A stretch of 36,211 bases of DNA from an uncultured Methanobrevibacter sp. (GCF_902784195.1 NZ_CACZTX010000010.1:1-36211), one strand, 5' to 3'; counted from the stretch's first letter, positions 25,257 to 32,978 are shown. Made by a program: numbers and translations. The notes: a model not told the origin generated them from the sequence alone.

Positions 25257-27551
25257 ATGAAAATGCTATATAGGAAAATGCTACGTGATTTCAAGGATCA
25301 TAAGGCCCAGTTTCTCTCTATCTTTTTAATGGCTCTTATAGGAGTCTTTGCATTTACAGGAATTAGCGGTGAAGTTGTAGGTATGGTGGATGTATCAAAC
25401 AGCTATTATGAGAATACAAACCTAGCTGATGGGTGGATCTATGGAGAGGAAATAAGTGACGATGTATTTTCCGATATTAAATCCATGGAAGAAATCAAGG
25501 ATGCCCAAAGGGAGATGGTAGTGGATACGGTTGCCAATTACTCATCAGACCCAGAGATTACTTTGCATGTTGTAGAGGGAAATCAAAACATATCCAAATT
25601 CTACCTTTTCAAGGGGAAAGACTTTGACCCTAATGATGAGGAAGGAATTTGGATTGACAAAAGGTTTGCAGATGGCCGTAAATTGGATATTGGAGATAAG
25701 ATCACCTTAAAGTTCGATGGAAATAAGGTGTCTAAAACAGTTAGGGGAATAATGTATTCTCCGGAATATGTCTATTATATCCAGGAAGGTAGCTTGCTTC
25801 CTGACTTTTCTCAAGTGGGCTTTGCTTACATCCCATCTAAAGGCGCTGATTTTGACATTGTGTATAATACAATAGCTCTTGATGGCTATGAGGAATTGGA
25901 TGAGAAGGACTTCAAGTCTGCATTGGAGGATAAATTGGGCCAAAAGGCCTATGTTCAGTATGTCGACCGTGACAATAATGTTGGCATAAAGACATTGCAG
26001 GATGAGATATCTCAACACCAGATGTTTTCAGGAATATTTCCAGCCATTTTCGTTCTTGTATCACTTTTGACTTTGGTAACAACAATGTCCCGTGTCATTT
26101 CAGCTCAAAGGATGCAGATAGGAACCTTAAAGGCAATGGGATACAGCAACAAGTCAATAATCCTTCACTATCTCTCTTATGGATTCGTATTGTCATTAAG
26201 CGGTTCTGTTATAGGTCTTGTTGTAGGGCCTTTGACTATACCTTATCTATTCTATCCAACAATGTCATCTACCTATTCGCTTCCTCGCTGGGGACCTTCA
26301 TGGGACATCAGCTTCTTTGCTGTTGCAGGACTTATGGTAGTCTCTTCTGTATTGATAAGCTACATTTCAGTAAAGGGAATCAGCGATGAGAATCCTTCAG
26401 AAACAATCAGGCCAAAGGCTCCAAAACTTGTAAGTTCCGGCCTTATTGAAAGAACCAAGATTTGGGAAAGATTCAGCTTCAATGAAAGATGGAACTATAG
26501 GGATGCAAAAAGGAACAAGACCAGAGCGATAATGAGCGTTTTCGGTGTATTTGCATGTGCCCTTTTGGTAATGTCTGCATTCGGAATGGTCGATTCAATC
26601 AATGATGTTGAGGATTGGCAGTACAATCAAATCTATAACTTCAATTCAAAGCTATTATTAGAAGAAAACATCACAGATTCACAATTGGATCATATCTTGG
26701 ATGAGACTGGCGGTGAAGGAATAAGGGAAGAAGCCATTGAGTTGAAGTATAAGGGCATCAAGAAGACAGGAACCCTTACGGTAATGAACGATACAGAGTA
26801 TTACAAGGTTACCGATGCCAACAGAAACTATATAAGCCTTGATCCTGATGGAGTGGCCATTTCAGACAAGATGGCTGAAGTCCTTGGATTGAAGGTTGGA
26901 GATAAGGTAAGATGGCATGTTGCAGGAAACCCTAAATGGATTGATTCAGAGATTACAGAAACATACTCAATTCCTTTTGGCCAAGGATTGATAATGTCTC
27001 CTGAAGTCTTTGATGAGATTGGAGGGGATGACTACAACTACAGCACAAATGTTGTATTGACCAAAAAGAACGTGAAAGAAAACTATACTGGAGTAAGCAG
27101 CATTACAACAAGTGAAGACATCAGGAAGGGATGGAACACAATGACTGAAGCATTGGACTTGATGGTCAGTGTCCTCACTACCTTTGCAATTGTCTTGGCA
27201 GTTGTGGTATTGTACAATTTAGGTCTATTGTCATTCACTGAGATTCAAAGGGAGCTTGCGACACTCAAGGTTCTTGGATTCAACTCAAAAAGCTTGAGAA
27301 GGCTTTTGTTAACTCAAAACCTATGGTTCTCAACTATTGGATTTATTCTAGCTATTCCTGGAGCTTATGTTTTGATGGGCATCATGATGGGGTCAACTGG
27401 TGATGAGTATTGCTTCCCAATCAACATTTACTTATGGAACTTCATAGTCAGTTTCCTCATTACCTTTGGATTGTCTGTTCTTGTCAACTTGGCATTTTCA
27501 AGAAAGATCAAGAAGGTGAATATGGTTGAATCCTTGAAGAGCAATGAATAG
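25257..27551 (+). CDS. ABC transporter permease, FtsX/MacB family
   Basis: A 764-residue membrane protein with two FtsX units. An N-terminal helix (AQFLSIFLMALIGVFAFTG, about 14-33) is followed by a large extracellular MacB-like domain (about 40-250) and a first three-helix FtsX core (about 258-375, including RVISAQRMQIGTLKAMGYS). A second anchor (RAIMSVFGVFACALLVMSAFG, about 425-445), a second extracellular domain and a second FtsX core (about 640-755, EIQRELATLKVLGFNSKSL) complete it. Both TLKxxG coupling segments that contact the ATPase are present. One long chain with two units should work with two copies of the preceding ATPase. Substrate unknown. GTGAT lies before the ATG. Confidence 0.9.
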   Translation: MKMLYRKMLRDFKDHKAQFLSIFLMALIGVFAFTGISGEVVGMVDVSNSYYENTNLADGWIYGEEISDDVFSDIKSMEEIKDAQREMVVDTVANYSSDPEITLHVVEGNQNISKFYLFKGKDFDPNDEEGIWIDKRFADGRKLDIGDKITLKFDGNKVSKTVRGIMYSPEYVYYIQEGSLLPDFSQVGFAYIPSKGADFDIVYNTIALDGYEELDEKDFKSALEDKLGQKAYVQYVDRDNNVGIKTLQDEISQHQMFSGIFPAIFVLVSLLTLVTTMSRVISAQRMQIGTLKAMGYSNKSIILHYLSYGFVLSLSGSVIGLVVGPLTIPYLFYPTMSSTYSLPRWGPSWDISFFAVAGLMVVSSVLISYISVKGISDENPSETIRPKAPKLVSSGLIERTKIWERFSFNERWNYRDAKRNKTRAIMSVFGVFACALLVMSAFGMVDSINDVEDWQYNQIYNFNSKLLLEENITDSQLDHILDETGGEGIREEAIELKYKGIKKTGTLTVMNDTEYYKVTDANRNYISLDPDGVAISDKMAEVLGLKVGDKVRWHVAGNPKWIDSEITETYSIPFGQGLIMSPEVFDEIGGDDYNYSTNVVLTKKNVKENYTGVSSITTSEDIRKGWNTMTEALDLMVSVLTTFAIVLAVVVLYNLGLLSFTEIQRELATLKVLGFNSKSLRRLLLTQNLWFSTIGFILAIPGAYVLMGIMMGSTGDEYCFPINIYLWNFIVSFLITFGLSVLVNLAFSRKIKKVNMVESLKSNE

Positions 27552-27799
27552 ATTTAGGGTTTTATTCCATATTTTTTTCTTTTTTTATTTATTTTACATT
27601 TTCCTTTTTTAAAACATTTAGCATGGTTTACTATATAAAACTATATCTGTTTAAATCACTCTAATTTTACTATATTACTATAATATTGATTTAATTTTGT
27701 TAAAAATACTGTTTTGTTTAGTTAACTTTAAATATAACTTTTTTTAAACTTTTATTTAAGAAATAAACAATTTTAATTAATTTTTAAAAAGGTGATATT

Positions 27800-28138
27800 T
27801 TGTTAATCCATGAAAACAATAAGGGGTGTGTATTGGATAATTTTAAGTTAGTAAATCGTGATGAAATAATTGATTTTATTAATTCTCACAATGGCTTATT
27901 GGAATTAATAGAAAAAGCATATCCTTTGCTAAAAATCTATTTTCCAAAATATTCTTATTGTTTATTATATTCAATAGATCCTGAAATTATCAATCTCGAG
28001 CATATCATGCTATTTATCAATGGTGATGAAAAGGTTTATGATGAGGATTGTTTGAGATTAAAAGAATTGGAAAATGAAATAGAGAAATTGAAAGTTTCTA
28101 ATTGCAATGTTAAGCCATTGCTTTTAGTTGATATATGA
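27800..28138 (+). CDS. Small partner protein of HEPN cassette, copy 1
   Basis: A 112-residue soluble acidic protein of no firmly recognised family. It begins with a TTG codon preceded by GGTGAT. Features are DNFKLVNRDEIIDFINSHNGLLELIEKAYPLL, YFPKYSYCLLYSIDPEI and a charged C-terminal helix ending KVSNCNVKPLLLVDI. The YFPxxxxxLxxxxDPEI layout recalls small proteins encoded just before HEPN-type genes in bacteria and archaea, which probably act as antitoxin or partner. The next gene is a clear paralogue (about half of residues identical), starting 18 bp downstream. The region is free of other genes for 250 bp upstream, giving a self-contained cassette. Confidence 0.6.
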   Translation: MLIHENNKGCVLDNFKLVNRDEIIDFINSHNGLLELIEKAYPLLKIYFPKYSYCLLYSIDPEIINLEHIMLFINGDEKVYDEDCLRLKELENEIEKLKVSNCNVKPLLLVDI

Positions 28139-28156
28139 TTTGATACAAGTGATAGT

Positions 28157-28501
28157 ATGTTAATTGAAGAAAATAAAAGAGATTGCATATTAGATAATTT
28201 TAAATTAATCAATCAAAAAGAGATTATTGATTTTATTCGTTCAAATACTGGATTATTGGAATTAATTGAGAAAGTCTATCCTTTGCTTGAATCTTATTTT
28301 CCAGATTATTTCTATTCATTATCATATGCAACAGATCCGGAAATAAAGGATTTGGAAGATTTGATGCTATGCATTCATGGTGATGAAAAGGAATTCAAAA
28401 GCAATCGTAAAAAGTTGCATGATTTAGAAAGGGAAATAGATGGCTTGAAAGTCTCTAACTGCAAGGTAAAGCGTTTGCTGTTAGTGGAGGTATTGTTTTG
28501 A
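28157..28501 (+). CDS. Small partner protein of HEPN cassette, copy 2
   Basis: A 114-residue paralogue of the preceding gene: DNFKLINQKEIIDFIRSNTGLLELIEKVYPLL, YFPDYFYSLSYATDPEI, LMLCIHGDEKEF and the same KVSNCKVKRLLLVE ending. GTGAT precedes the ATG. Its last four bases (TTGA) contain the TTG start of the HEPN-like gene, so the two are translationally coupled. This overlap, typical of toxin-antitoxin pairs, makes it the likelier direct partner; copy 1 may be a spare or may have diverged in specificity. Function is inferred from context only. Confidence 0.65.
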   Translation: MLIEENKRDCILDNFKLINQKEIIDFIRSNTGLLELIEKVYPLLESYFPDYFYSLSYATDPEIKDLEDLMLCIHGDEKEFKSNRKKLHDLEREIDGLKVSNCKVKRLLLVEVLF

Positions 28502-28869
28502 CTTTCACTTGGGATAAATTTTATGATGTTGGAAACTGTATGAAAAATATTTCCAAAAAGGAAGAGTATCAACGTTCTGCTGTAGGCCGTTTTTATTATG
28601 CAGCTTTTGGATTAGTGAAGAATTATTATGAAGATAAATATCAAAGAACAGTTCCTTCGAATGATTCTCATTCATTTCTAATAAATGAATTGGAAAAATC
28701 TTATGGTGATGAGAAGGCTTTAGGTGAAAACTTGAGAAAAATAAGAAGATTTAGGAATTACGCCGATTATGATAGCAAATTCTATATGAAAAATGTAGGT
28801 GTCAGTGAAGAAATCTATAATGAAATAATTATATTATTGAATAATTTAAATAAAAAAAGTAAAAGGTAA
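28498..28869 (+). CDS. HEPN-like protein
   Basis: A 123-residue all-helical protein with the HEPN pattern: QRSAVGRFYYAAFGLVKNYYED (about 25-46) and LRKIRRFRNYADYD (79-92). HEPN proteins are often RNases using R-x4-6-H; here the site reads RNYADYD (R86-N87), so the usual histidine is replaced by Y or D. This fits the sub-branch with an RN-x-ADY signature, whose activity is uncertain. The TTG start overlaps the previous stop by four bases and has GGAGG eight bases upstream. With the two small upstream genes it looks like a toxin-antitoxin-type or defence cassette; a housekeeping role is not excluded. It is convergent with pyrB, stop codons touching. Confidence 0.75.
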   Translation: MTFTWDKFYDVGNCMKNISKKEEYQRSAVGRFYYAAFGLVKNYYEDKYQRTVPSNDSHSFLINELEKSYGDEKALGENLRKIRRFRNYADYDSKFYMKNVGVSEEIYNEIIILLNNLNKKSKR

Positions 28870-29793
28870 TTACTCATACCTATGAGTAATCAAGTTTCTT
28901 AGGATAGCCATTCTTACTGGAATTGCATTTGCAGCCTGTTCAAAGTACTTGTTGTACTTTGTATCGTCAACATCATATGCAATCTCATCTATTCTTGGTA
29001 GTGGGTGCATTACAATAAGGTCCTTTCCTTCAAGCAATTCCTTATTGATCAGGTAAGCTCCCTTGATCTCTTCATATTCCTCTTCGTCTGGGAACCTTTC
29101 CTTTTGGATTCTGGTAACGTAGAGGACATCAACATCATCAATGACATCCTTAAGGTTGTTTGTTTCCTTGAACTTGATATTGTTCTCTTCAAGGTCATGC
29201 AATGTTTCCTTAGGCATCTTAAGCTGGTCCGGTGAGACAAATGTCATCTCAACATCATACATTCCCAAAGCGTATGAGAGTGAATGTACGGTACGGCCGT
29301 ATTTTAAGTCTCCAAGAAGCGCTATGTTCAATCCGTCTATTTTTCCGAAGTGCTTTTTGATTGTGTAAAGGTCCAATAATGTCTGGGTTGGGTGTTGGCC
29401 TGCACCGTCACCTGCATTTATGATTGGAACATCCACGATATCTGAGAGGAAACGTGACACTCCTTCAAGGTCGTGTCTTATTACAATTGCATCACAGTAT
29501 GATTCAAACATCTTTGCTGTATCTGCTATGCTTTCACCTTTAGCCACTGAACTGATTGATGTGTCCCCAAGTTCAATGCATTCCCCTCCAAGTCTTTTCA
29601 TGGAGGCTTCAAAGGAAAGTCTTGTTCTTGTGGAAGGTTCGTAGAATAAGAGTCCTAATATTTTTCCTTCAAGCTCTCTGGATAACTTCTTTGATTTAGC
29701 AACATCTTCAAGTTTGCTTGCTTCATCTAAGATGAATTCAATTTCATCCTTTTCAAAATCCTTTAATGAAATAAGGTTTTCATGGCCAAATAT
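28870..29793 (-). CDS. pyrB: Aspartate carbamoyltransferase catalytic subunit, with a non-canonical start
   Basis: It condenses carbamoyl phosphate and aspartate in pyrimidine synthesis. The frame carries FYEPSTRTRLSFEASMKRLGG (STRTR at 54-58 binds carbamoyl phosphate), AGDGAGQHPTQTLLDLYT, GDLKYGRTVHSL and the closing HPLPR. The first ATG (29601) would remove the STRTR loop. The frame is open to about 29850, yet has no ATG, GTG or TTG before that methionine. The best start is ATA at 29793: AAGGAG lies nine bases upstream, and it yields 307 residues beginning FGHENLISLKDF, like known archaeal PyrB. An ATT at 29823-29825 without ribosome site is the alternative. The regulatory subunit gene pyrI is not adjacent. 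Confidence 0.9.
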   Translation of the reverse strand: MFGHENLISLKDFEKDEIEFILDEASKLEDVAKSKKLSRELEGKILGLLFYEPSTRTRLSFEASMKRLGGECIELGDTSISSVAKGESIADTAKMFESYCDAIVIRHDLEGVSRFLSDIVDVPIINAGDGAGQHPTQTLLDLYTIKKHFGKIDGLNIALLGDLKYGRTVHSLSYALGMYDVEMTFVSPDQLKMPKETLHDLEENNIKFKETNNLKDVIDDVDVLYVTRIQKERFPDEEEYEEIKGAYLINKELLEGKDLIVMHPLPRIDEIAYDVDDTKYNKYFEQAANAIPVRMAILRNLITHRYE

Positions 29794-29812
29794 ATTATTA
29801 CGCTCCTTAAAT

Positions 29813-29841
29813 TTTACACTTGGAATAGTGGTCTTATAAAT
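29813..29841 (+). promoter_or_regulatory. pyrB core promoter overlapped by an ORB-like sequence
   Basis: TTTATAAG on the minus strand (29841-29834) is the likely pyrB TATA box. Next to it, plus-strand TTTACACTTGGAA (29813-29825) differs from the mini-ORB by one base and ends in GGTCT like the ORB at 12809. If bound by Orc1/Cdc6 it would cover the core promoter. The match is weaker than at 12809 and could be chance. Confidence 0.35.
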
Positions 29842-29934
29842 AAAAAGAAAAAAATAGAAATATTAATTTTACTTTAAAAAAAATGAAAAAAAGTTTTTAA
29901 TTAGATTAAAAACCTTTTAATTCTTTCACATGTT

Positions 29935-30078
29935 TTAGAATATGTATCCTAGCAATGCCATGATGATGAATACAAGAATTGCTATGATAAACACTTTCAT
30001 GCCGATTTTCATCATCCATTTCAATAGCCCAAATATAATCATCAATAGTATAGCTATTATTATGATCTCTATAATCAT
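29935..30078 (-). CDS. Tiny membrane protein, 47 residues
   Basis: MIIEIIIIAILLMIIFGLLK, then WMMKIGMKVFIIAILVF and a short hydrophobic end: two transmembrane helices joined by a basic loop. GGTGA precedes the ATG by four to five bases, which supports translation. It follows another tiny membrane protein by 29 bp in the same direction. No family is recognised; the size and composition fit small-subunit, stress or toxin-like membrane peptides equally. Confidence 0.6.
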   Translation of the reverse strand: MIIEIIIIAILLMIIFGLLKWMMKIGMKVFIIAILVFIIMALLGYIF

Positions 30079-30107
30079 GTTTTCACCAGGCTATATAAAA
30101 AGGACAC

Positions 30108-30272
30108 TTAAGGAGCTATTTCGTCTCCTTTGAACCATCCGATGATTCCAACAATAATGGAAATGATGATTCCTAAAATTAACATTTTCCAAAAGTGGTG
30201 CATAAAGAATCCTATTATTGGGAATAAAAAGAATAATACGATCGCACATAAACAAATTTTATTTAATTCCAT
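30108..30272 (-). CDS. Small membrane protein, 54 residues
   Basis: MELNKICLCAIVLFFLFPII is the first helix, followed by GFFMHHFWKM, a second helix (LILGIIISIIVGIIGW) and FKGDEIAP. A strong AGAGGTGA ribosome site four bases before the ATG supports it. It heads a two-gene operon with the 47-residue protein and is preceded by a hairpin carrying a CACCT sequence complementary to that ribosome site. Function unknown. Confidence 0.65.
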   Translation of the reverse strand: MELNKICLCAIVLFFLFPIIGFFMHHFWKMLILGIIISIIVGIIGWFKGDEIAP

Positions 30273-30290
30273 ATTTTCACCTCTTTTTTA

Positions 30291-30317
30291 AGAACTCCTT
30301 TTTGAAAAAGGTGTTCT
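30291..30317 (-). promoter_or_regulatory. Leader hairpin with anti-Shine-Dalgarno arm
   Basis: On the minus strand AGAACACC plus TTTTT pairs with AAAAAGG plus AGTTCT (one mismatch). The first arm contains CACCT, complementary to the AGGTG ribosome site 20 bases further on, so two alternative foldings are possible: hairpin closed with the site free, or CACCT paired with the site. Confidence 0.45.
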
Positions 30318-30372
30318 GTTTTATAATATTTCTAAAGTATTATAATAATTTATCTATTTTATTCAATTTTGT

Positions 30373-31182
30373 TCATTCTTCTTTGATTAAATAGCTCTTT
30401 AATGTTCCAATGTCTTCTATTGTCACTTCAACTATTGAATCTGCCTTCATTTCACCTACACCTGGAGGTGTTCCTGTAGCTATCACATCTCCTGGATTCA
30501 ATGTCATTGTCTGTGAAACGTATGAGATGATTTCCTGTGGAGAGAAGATCATTTGTGAAGTGCTTGAGTTTTGCTTTGTTTCTCCATTTACCTTGGTTAT
30601 GATCTTTTGATTCAATGGGTCAAGGTCTGTTTCTATATATGGTCCCATTGGAGCAAAGCCGTCACAGCTTTTTCCTCTTGTCCATTGGCCATCTCCAAGG
30701 GTGAAGTCCCTTGCTGTAACGTCATTTATTATTGTGTATCCGAAGATGCAATCATCCGCTTCTTCTATACTAACTTGTTTGGTTGTTTTTCCTATTACAA
30801 CCGCAAGCTCTCCTTCATAATCTATTTGCTTTGACACATTAGGATAGATGATTATGTTGTCTGTTCTATTTACTGTAGTGGATGGCTTTATGAATATTAC
30901 AGGGCTTTCAGGTAGGTCTAGATTCAATTCCTTTGCATGATCCTTGTAATTGAGGCCAATGCAGACTATTTTAGACGGTTCAGTTGGGGATAGTATTTCA
31001 ATGTCATCTAAGCCGTGTGATGATACCATATTGTATAAAATGAATTTTATGTCCTTATTGAAGTAGTCTAGAATGTCTCCATTTAGTTCGATGACCTTAC
31101 CTTCATCGTCTAGGAAACCTGATTTTATTTCTTTATCTTCATTTAGACTGTCGGCCTTGTTCTTGAATCTTAGGAATTTCAT
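30373..31182 (-). CDS. Fumarylacetoacetate hydrolase (FAH) family protein
   Basis: A 269-residue metal-dependent hydrolase/decarboxylase of the FAH fold. The motifs are IVCIGLNYKDHAKELNL, PVIFIKPSTTVNR, DYEGELAVVIGK (acidic metal ligands), GYTIINDVTARDF, the RGKSCDGFAPMGPYI catalytic stretch and PGDVIATGTPPGVGE near the end. The N-terminal 55 residues are the usual cap. Real substrates in archaea are not settled; acylpyruvate hydrolysis or oxaloacetate decarboxylation are typical. GTGATTTA precedes the ATG. It lies downstream of hisG by 55 bp, possibly as part of the same transcript, though no functional link is obvious. Confidence 0.88.
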   Translation of the reverse strand: MKFLRFKNKADSLNEDKEIKSGFLDDEGKVIELNGDILDYFNKDIKFILYNMVSSHGLDDIEILSPTEPSKIVCIGLNYKDHAKELNLDLPESPVIFIKPSTTVNRTDNIIIYPNVSKQIDYEGELAVVIGKTTKQVSIEEADDCIFGYTIINDVTARDFTLGDGQWTRGKSCDGFAPMGPYIETDLDPLNQKIITKVNGETKQNSSTSQMIFSPQEIISYVSQTMTLNPGDVIATGTPPGVGEMKADSIVEVTIEDIGTLKSYLIKEE

Positions 31183-31237
31183 TAAATCACTGAAAATAAA
31201 TAATAATAAAATTTAACCATTAAAAAATTATTTTTAA

Positions 31238-32101
31238 TCATTGAATGATCCTTTCTATTGGAACTACAAGAATGTCACGTGCACCTGCATTTCTAAGTTT
31301 GTTTACAAGCTCGAAGACCTCATCCTCTCCAACCACTGCCTGAACTGCCATTGTTTCCTCTTTTGACAACACTTCAGATACGGTTGGTCCGCTCATTGCA
31401 GGCATGACCTTTTGAACTTCACATAGGTCCTTTTTAGCTACATTCATCATAAGCAATTTCTTTCTTCCAGCTTCAAGCACACCTTGAATGGAGGTGCTTA
31501 CAGCTTCCACAAGATCCTTCTTCTCTTCATATGAGTTCTTGTTAGCTATTAATTTTATTGAGCTTTCAAGTATTGTATCAACAATCTTCAAATGGTTCAT
31601 GTTGAGTGTAGTTCCTGTGCTTGTAAGGTCTGTGATTGCATCAGCTATTCCAATGAATGGAGCTATTTCAGTTGATCCTGTAAGCTTTACAATCTTGATG
31701 TCCAAGTTGTTTTCCTCTAGGTACTTTCTAGTGAGATTTGGGAACTCTGTAGCTATTGTCATTCCGTCTTTTAGGTCTTCCTTTGTTTCTATTTCACTGT
31801 CATCAGGTGAAGCGAGAACTAATTTTGTTGCTCCAAAGTTCAAATCCAAGAGTATTTCAACATCTGCATCGTTTTCCTCTATGAGATCGTATCCTGTGAT
31901 TCCCATATCACAGATTCCTTCATCCACAAATTCAGGAATGTCTGCAGCACGTGCAAACATCACGTCTATGTCTTCGTTGTAAGTTTGTGAGAATAATTTT
32001 CTGTTTGAGCTGTCCTTGAGGCCAAGTCCTGCCTTTTCCAGGATTCTTACTGCAGGATCACTGATTCTGCCCTTAGACGGCACTGCAATTTTAAGTTTCA
32101 T
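31238..32101 (-). CDS. hisG: ATP phosphoribosyltransferase, long form
   Basis: First enzyme of histidine synthesis, joining ATP and PRPP. The 287-residue product begins MKLKIAVPSKGRISDPAV, with VDEGICDMGITGYDLIEE, KLTGSTEIAPFIGIADAITDLTSTGTTL (PRPP site, about 140-168) and a C-terminal regulatory domain (about 210-287, MSGPTVSEVL, VQAVVGEDEVFELVNKLRNAGARDILV) that binds histidine. It is thus the self-sufficient HisGL form needing no HisZ. An ATG four codons upstream (32113) exists, but GGATGA lies just before the inner ATG. No other his genes are adjacent. Confidence 0.93.
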   Translation of the reverse strand: MKLKIAVPSKGRISDPAVRILEKAGLGLKDSSNRKLFSQTYNEDIDVMFARAADIPEFVDEGICDMGITGYDLIEENDADVEILLDLNFGATKLVLASPDDSEIETKEDLKDGMTIATEFPNLTRKYLEENNLDIKIVKLTGSTEIAPFIGIADAITDLTSTGTTLNMNHLKIVDTILESSIKLIANKNSYEEKKDLVEAVSTSIQGVLEAGRKKLLMMNVAKKDLCEVQKVMPAMSGPTVSEVLSKEETMAVQAVVGEDEVFELVNKLRNAGARDILVVPIERIIQ

Positions 32102-32113
32102 GATTTCATCCAT

Positions 32114-32447
32114 ATTGTTTTATCTAAAGACTAGCTTATTATCAAAGCTATTGATATTTTTTATCTACAATTATTTTAGTTTTATTTCTATATAATATTA
32201 ATCAATTTATTGAATTTTTTCACATAGTTGATTTTTGAAAAATTTCAATATTTTTTAATCATTTGTAATATGTAAAAAATTAATTTTTACTTTTGTTTAG
32301 TTTGAGTTTTAATAAACTAATTTTTTATATGCCATATGAATAGTTAGAATTTTATTTGTTGTATATATAGTTTATGATTTTTAATTATAAATCATTACAA
32401 TTACTGAATTCAAATTCTATATTCTAATATATCATATTTTGTTAATT
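32114..32447. other. AT-rich intergenic region
   Basis: Between hisG (minus) and the histone promoter (plus). No reading frame of note; long A/T runs and no clear repeats. The hisG promoter must be in the first 100 bases. Confidence 0.5.
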
Positions 32448-32637
32448 AAGGGCGTTATAAGGGCTATTTTTTAGAAACCTTTATATAGTAGTAAATATTA
32501 AGATATTATTGTACTTATGAAAAAAAGCTTGTTCAGCTAGTATTTTTTAAAAATATGAACTCTGAATAAGCTTACACTAATTATTGCATTAGTAATAAGT
32601 ATAGTTTTTTAAAATAAAATTATGGAGAATGATATTT
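32448..32637 (+). promoter_or_regulatory. Histone promoter and long structured leader
   Basis: Two AAGGGC repeats 11 bp apart (32448, 32459) precede GAAACC and a strong TATA box TTTATATA (32480-32487). Initiation near 32510 leaves a leader of about 130 nt. It starts with a seven-codon frame (32517-32540, MKKSLFS). Then a hairpin with 12-bp stem (32525-32536 with 32562-32573, one G-U) and a second hairpin (ACTAAT/ATTAGT, 32576-32593) extended by CTTA/TAAG. The arms of the two overlap at 32571-32573, so they compete. GGAG at 32624-32627 is the ribosome site. Confidence 0.6.
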
Positions 32638-32841
32638 ATGGCAATTCCTGTAGCTCCTATCGGAAGAATCATTAAAGATGCTGGTGCTGAAAGAGTAAGC
32701 GAAGACGCTAAAAAAGAATTAAACGCTTACGTAGAAGCACAAGCTGCTAAAGTTGCTAAAAAAGCTATTAAATTCGCAGAATTAGCAAAACGTAAAACCG
32801 TTAAAGCTGAAGACATCGAATTAGCTATTAGCGAATTATAG
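32638..32841 (+). CDS. Archaeal histone (HMf type)
   Basis: A 67-residue histone-fold protein that wraps DNA as dimers stacking into hypernucleosomes. MAIPVAPIGRIIKDAGAERV is the HMf-like N-terminus; the central helix contains the R/K DNA contacts and the final KRKTVKAEDIELAISEL is the third helix, with RKT as the DNA-binding loop. Usual length. Codon usage is strongly biased (GCT, AAA, GAA), as expected of an abundant protein. The inner ATG is taken as start because it fits HMf proteins; an ATG three codons earlier overlaps the ribosome site. It has an unusual leader and, right after the TAG, a hairpin element shared with orc1/cdc6. Confidence 0.97.
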   Translation: MAIPVAPIGRIIKDAGAERVSEDAKKELNAYVEAQAAKVAKKAIKFAELAKRKTVKAEDIELAISEL

Positions 32842-32887
32842 ACCCAGCTTTTCCGCTCCTTCGGAGCGCAAAACCTGGACCAAAATT
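32842..32887 (+). repeat. Conserved 3' hairpin element, copy 2 (after histone)
   Basis: Directly after the TAG: A, CCCAGCTTTTCCGCTCC, TTC, GGAGCGCAAAACCTGGACC, AAAATT. The stems are CCAG/CTGG, TTTT/AAAA and CGCTCC/GGAGCG with two C-C mismatches. It matches the orc1/cdc6 copy (7125-7166) in the same sense orientation except for one inserted C in the 3' arm and the A after the stop codon. Both genes also end in TTA TAG, so identity begins inside the coding sequence. Confidence 0.9.
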
Positions 32888-32960
32888 CTTATCACTACGT
32901 GTTAGTGATAAGTCTTTTGTTTTTTTACTGTTTTTTTATATTTTTTTACATTTTTTTCTA
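32888..32960 (+). terminator. Histone terminator: second hairpin and T-runs
   Basis: CTTATCACTA and TAGTGATAAG make a perfect 10-bp stem (32888-32912, loop CGTGT). Then TCTTTTG and four runs of seven T follow to about 32957. A clear intrinsic-type terminator for a highly expressed gene. Confidence 0.8.
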
Positions 32961-32978
32961 GTACTGTTTTTTTAAGAT

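Noticed and set aside
29881-29934. Extension of the tiny-protein operon toward pyrB
   Set aside because: No further start with a ribosome site; only A/T-rich spacer.
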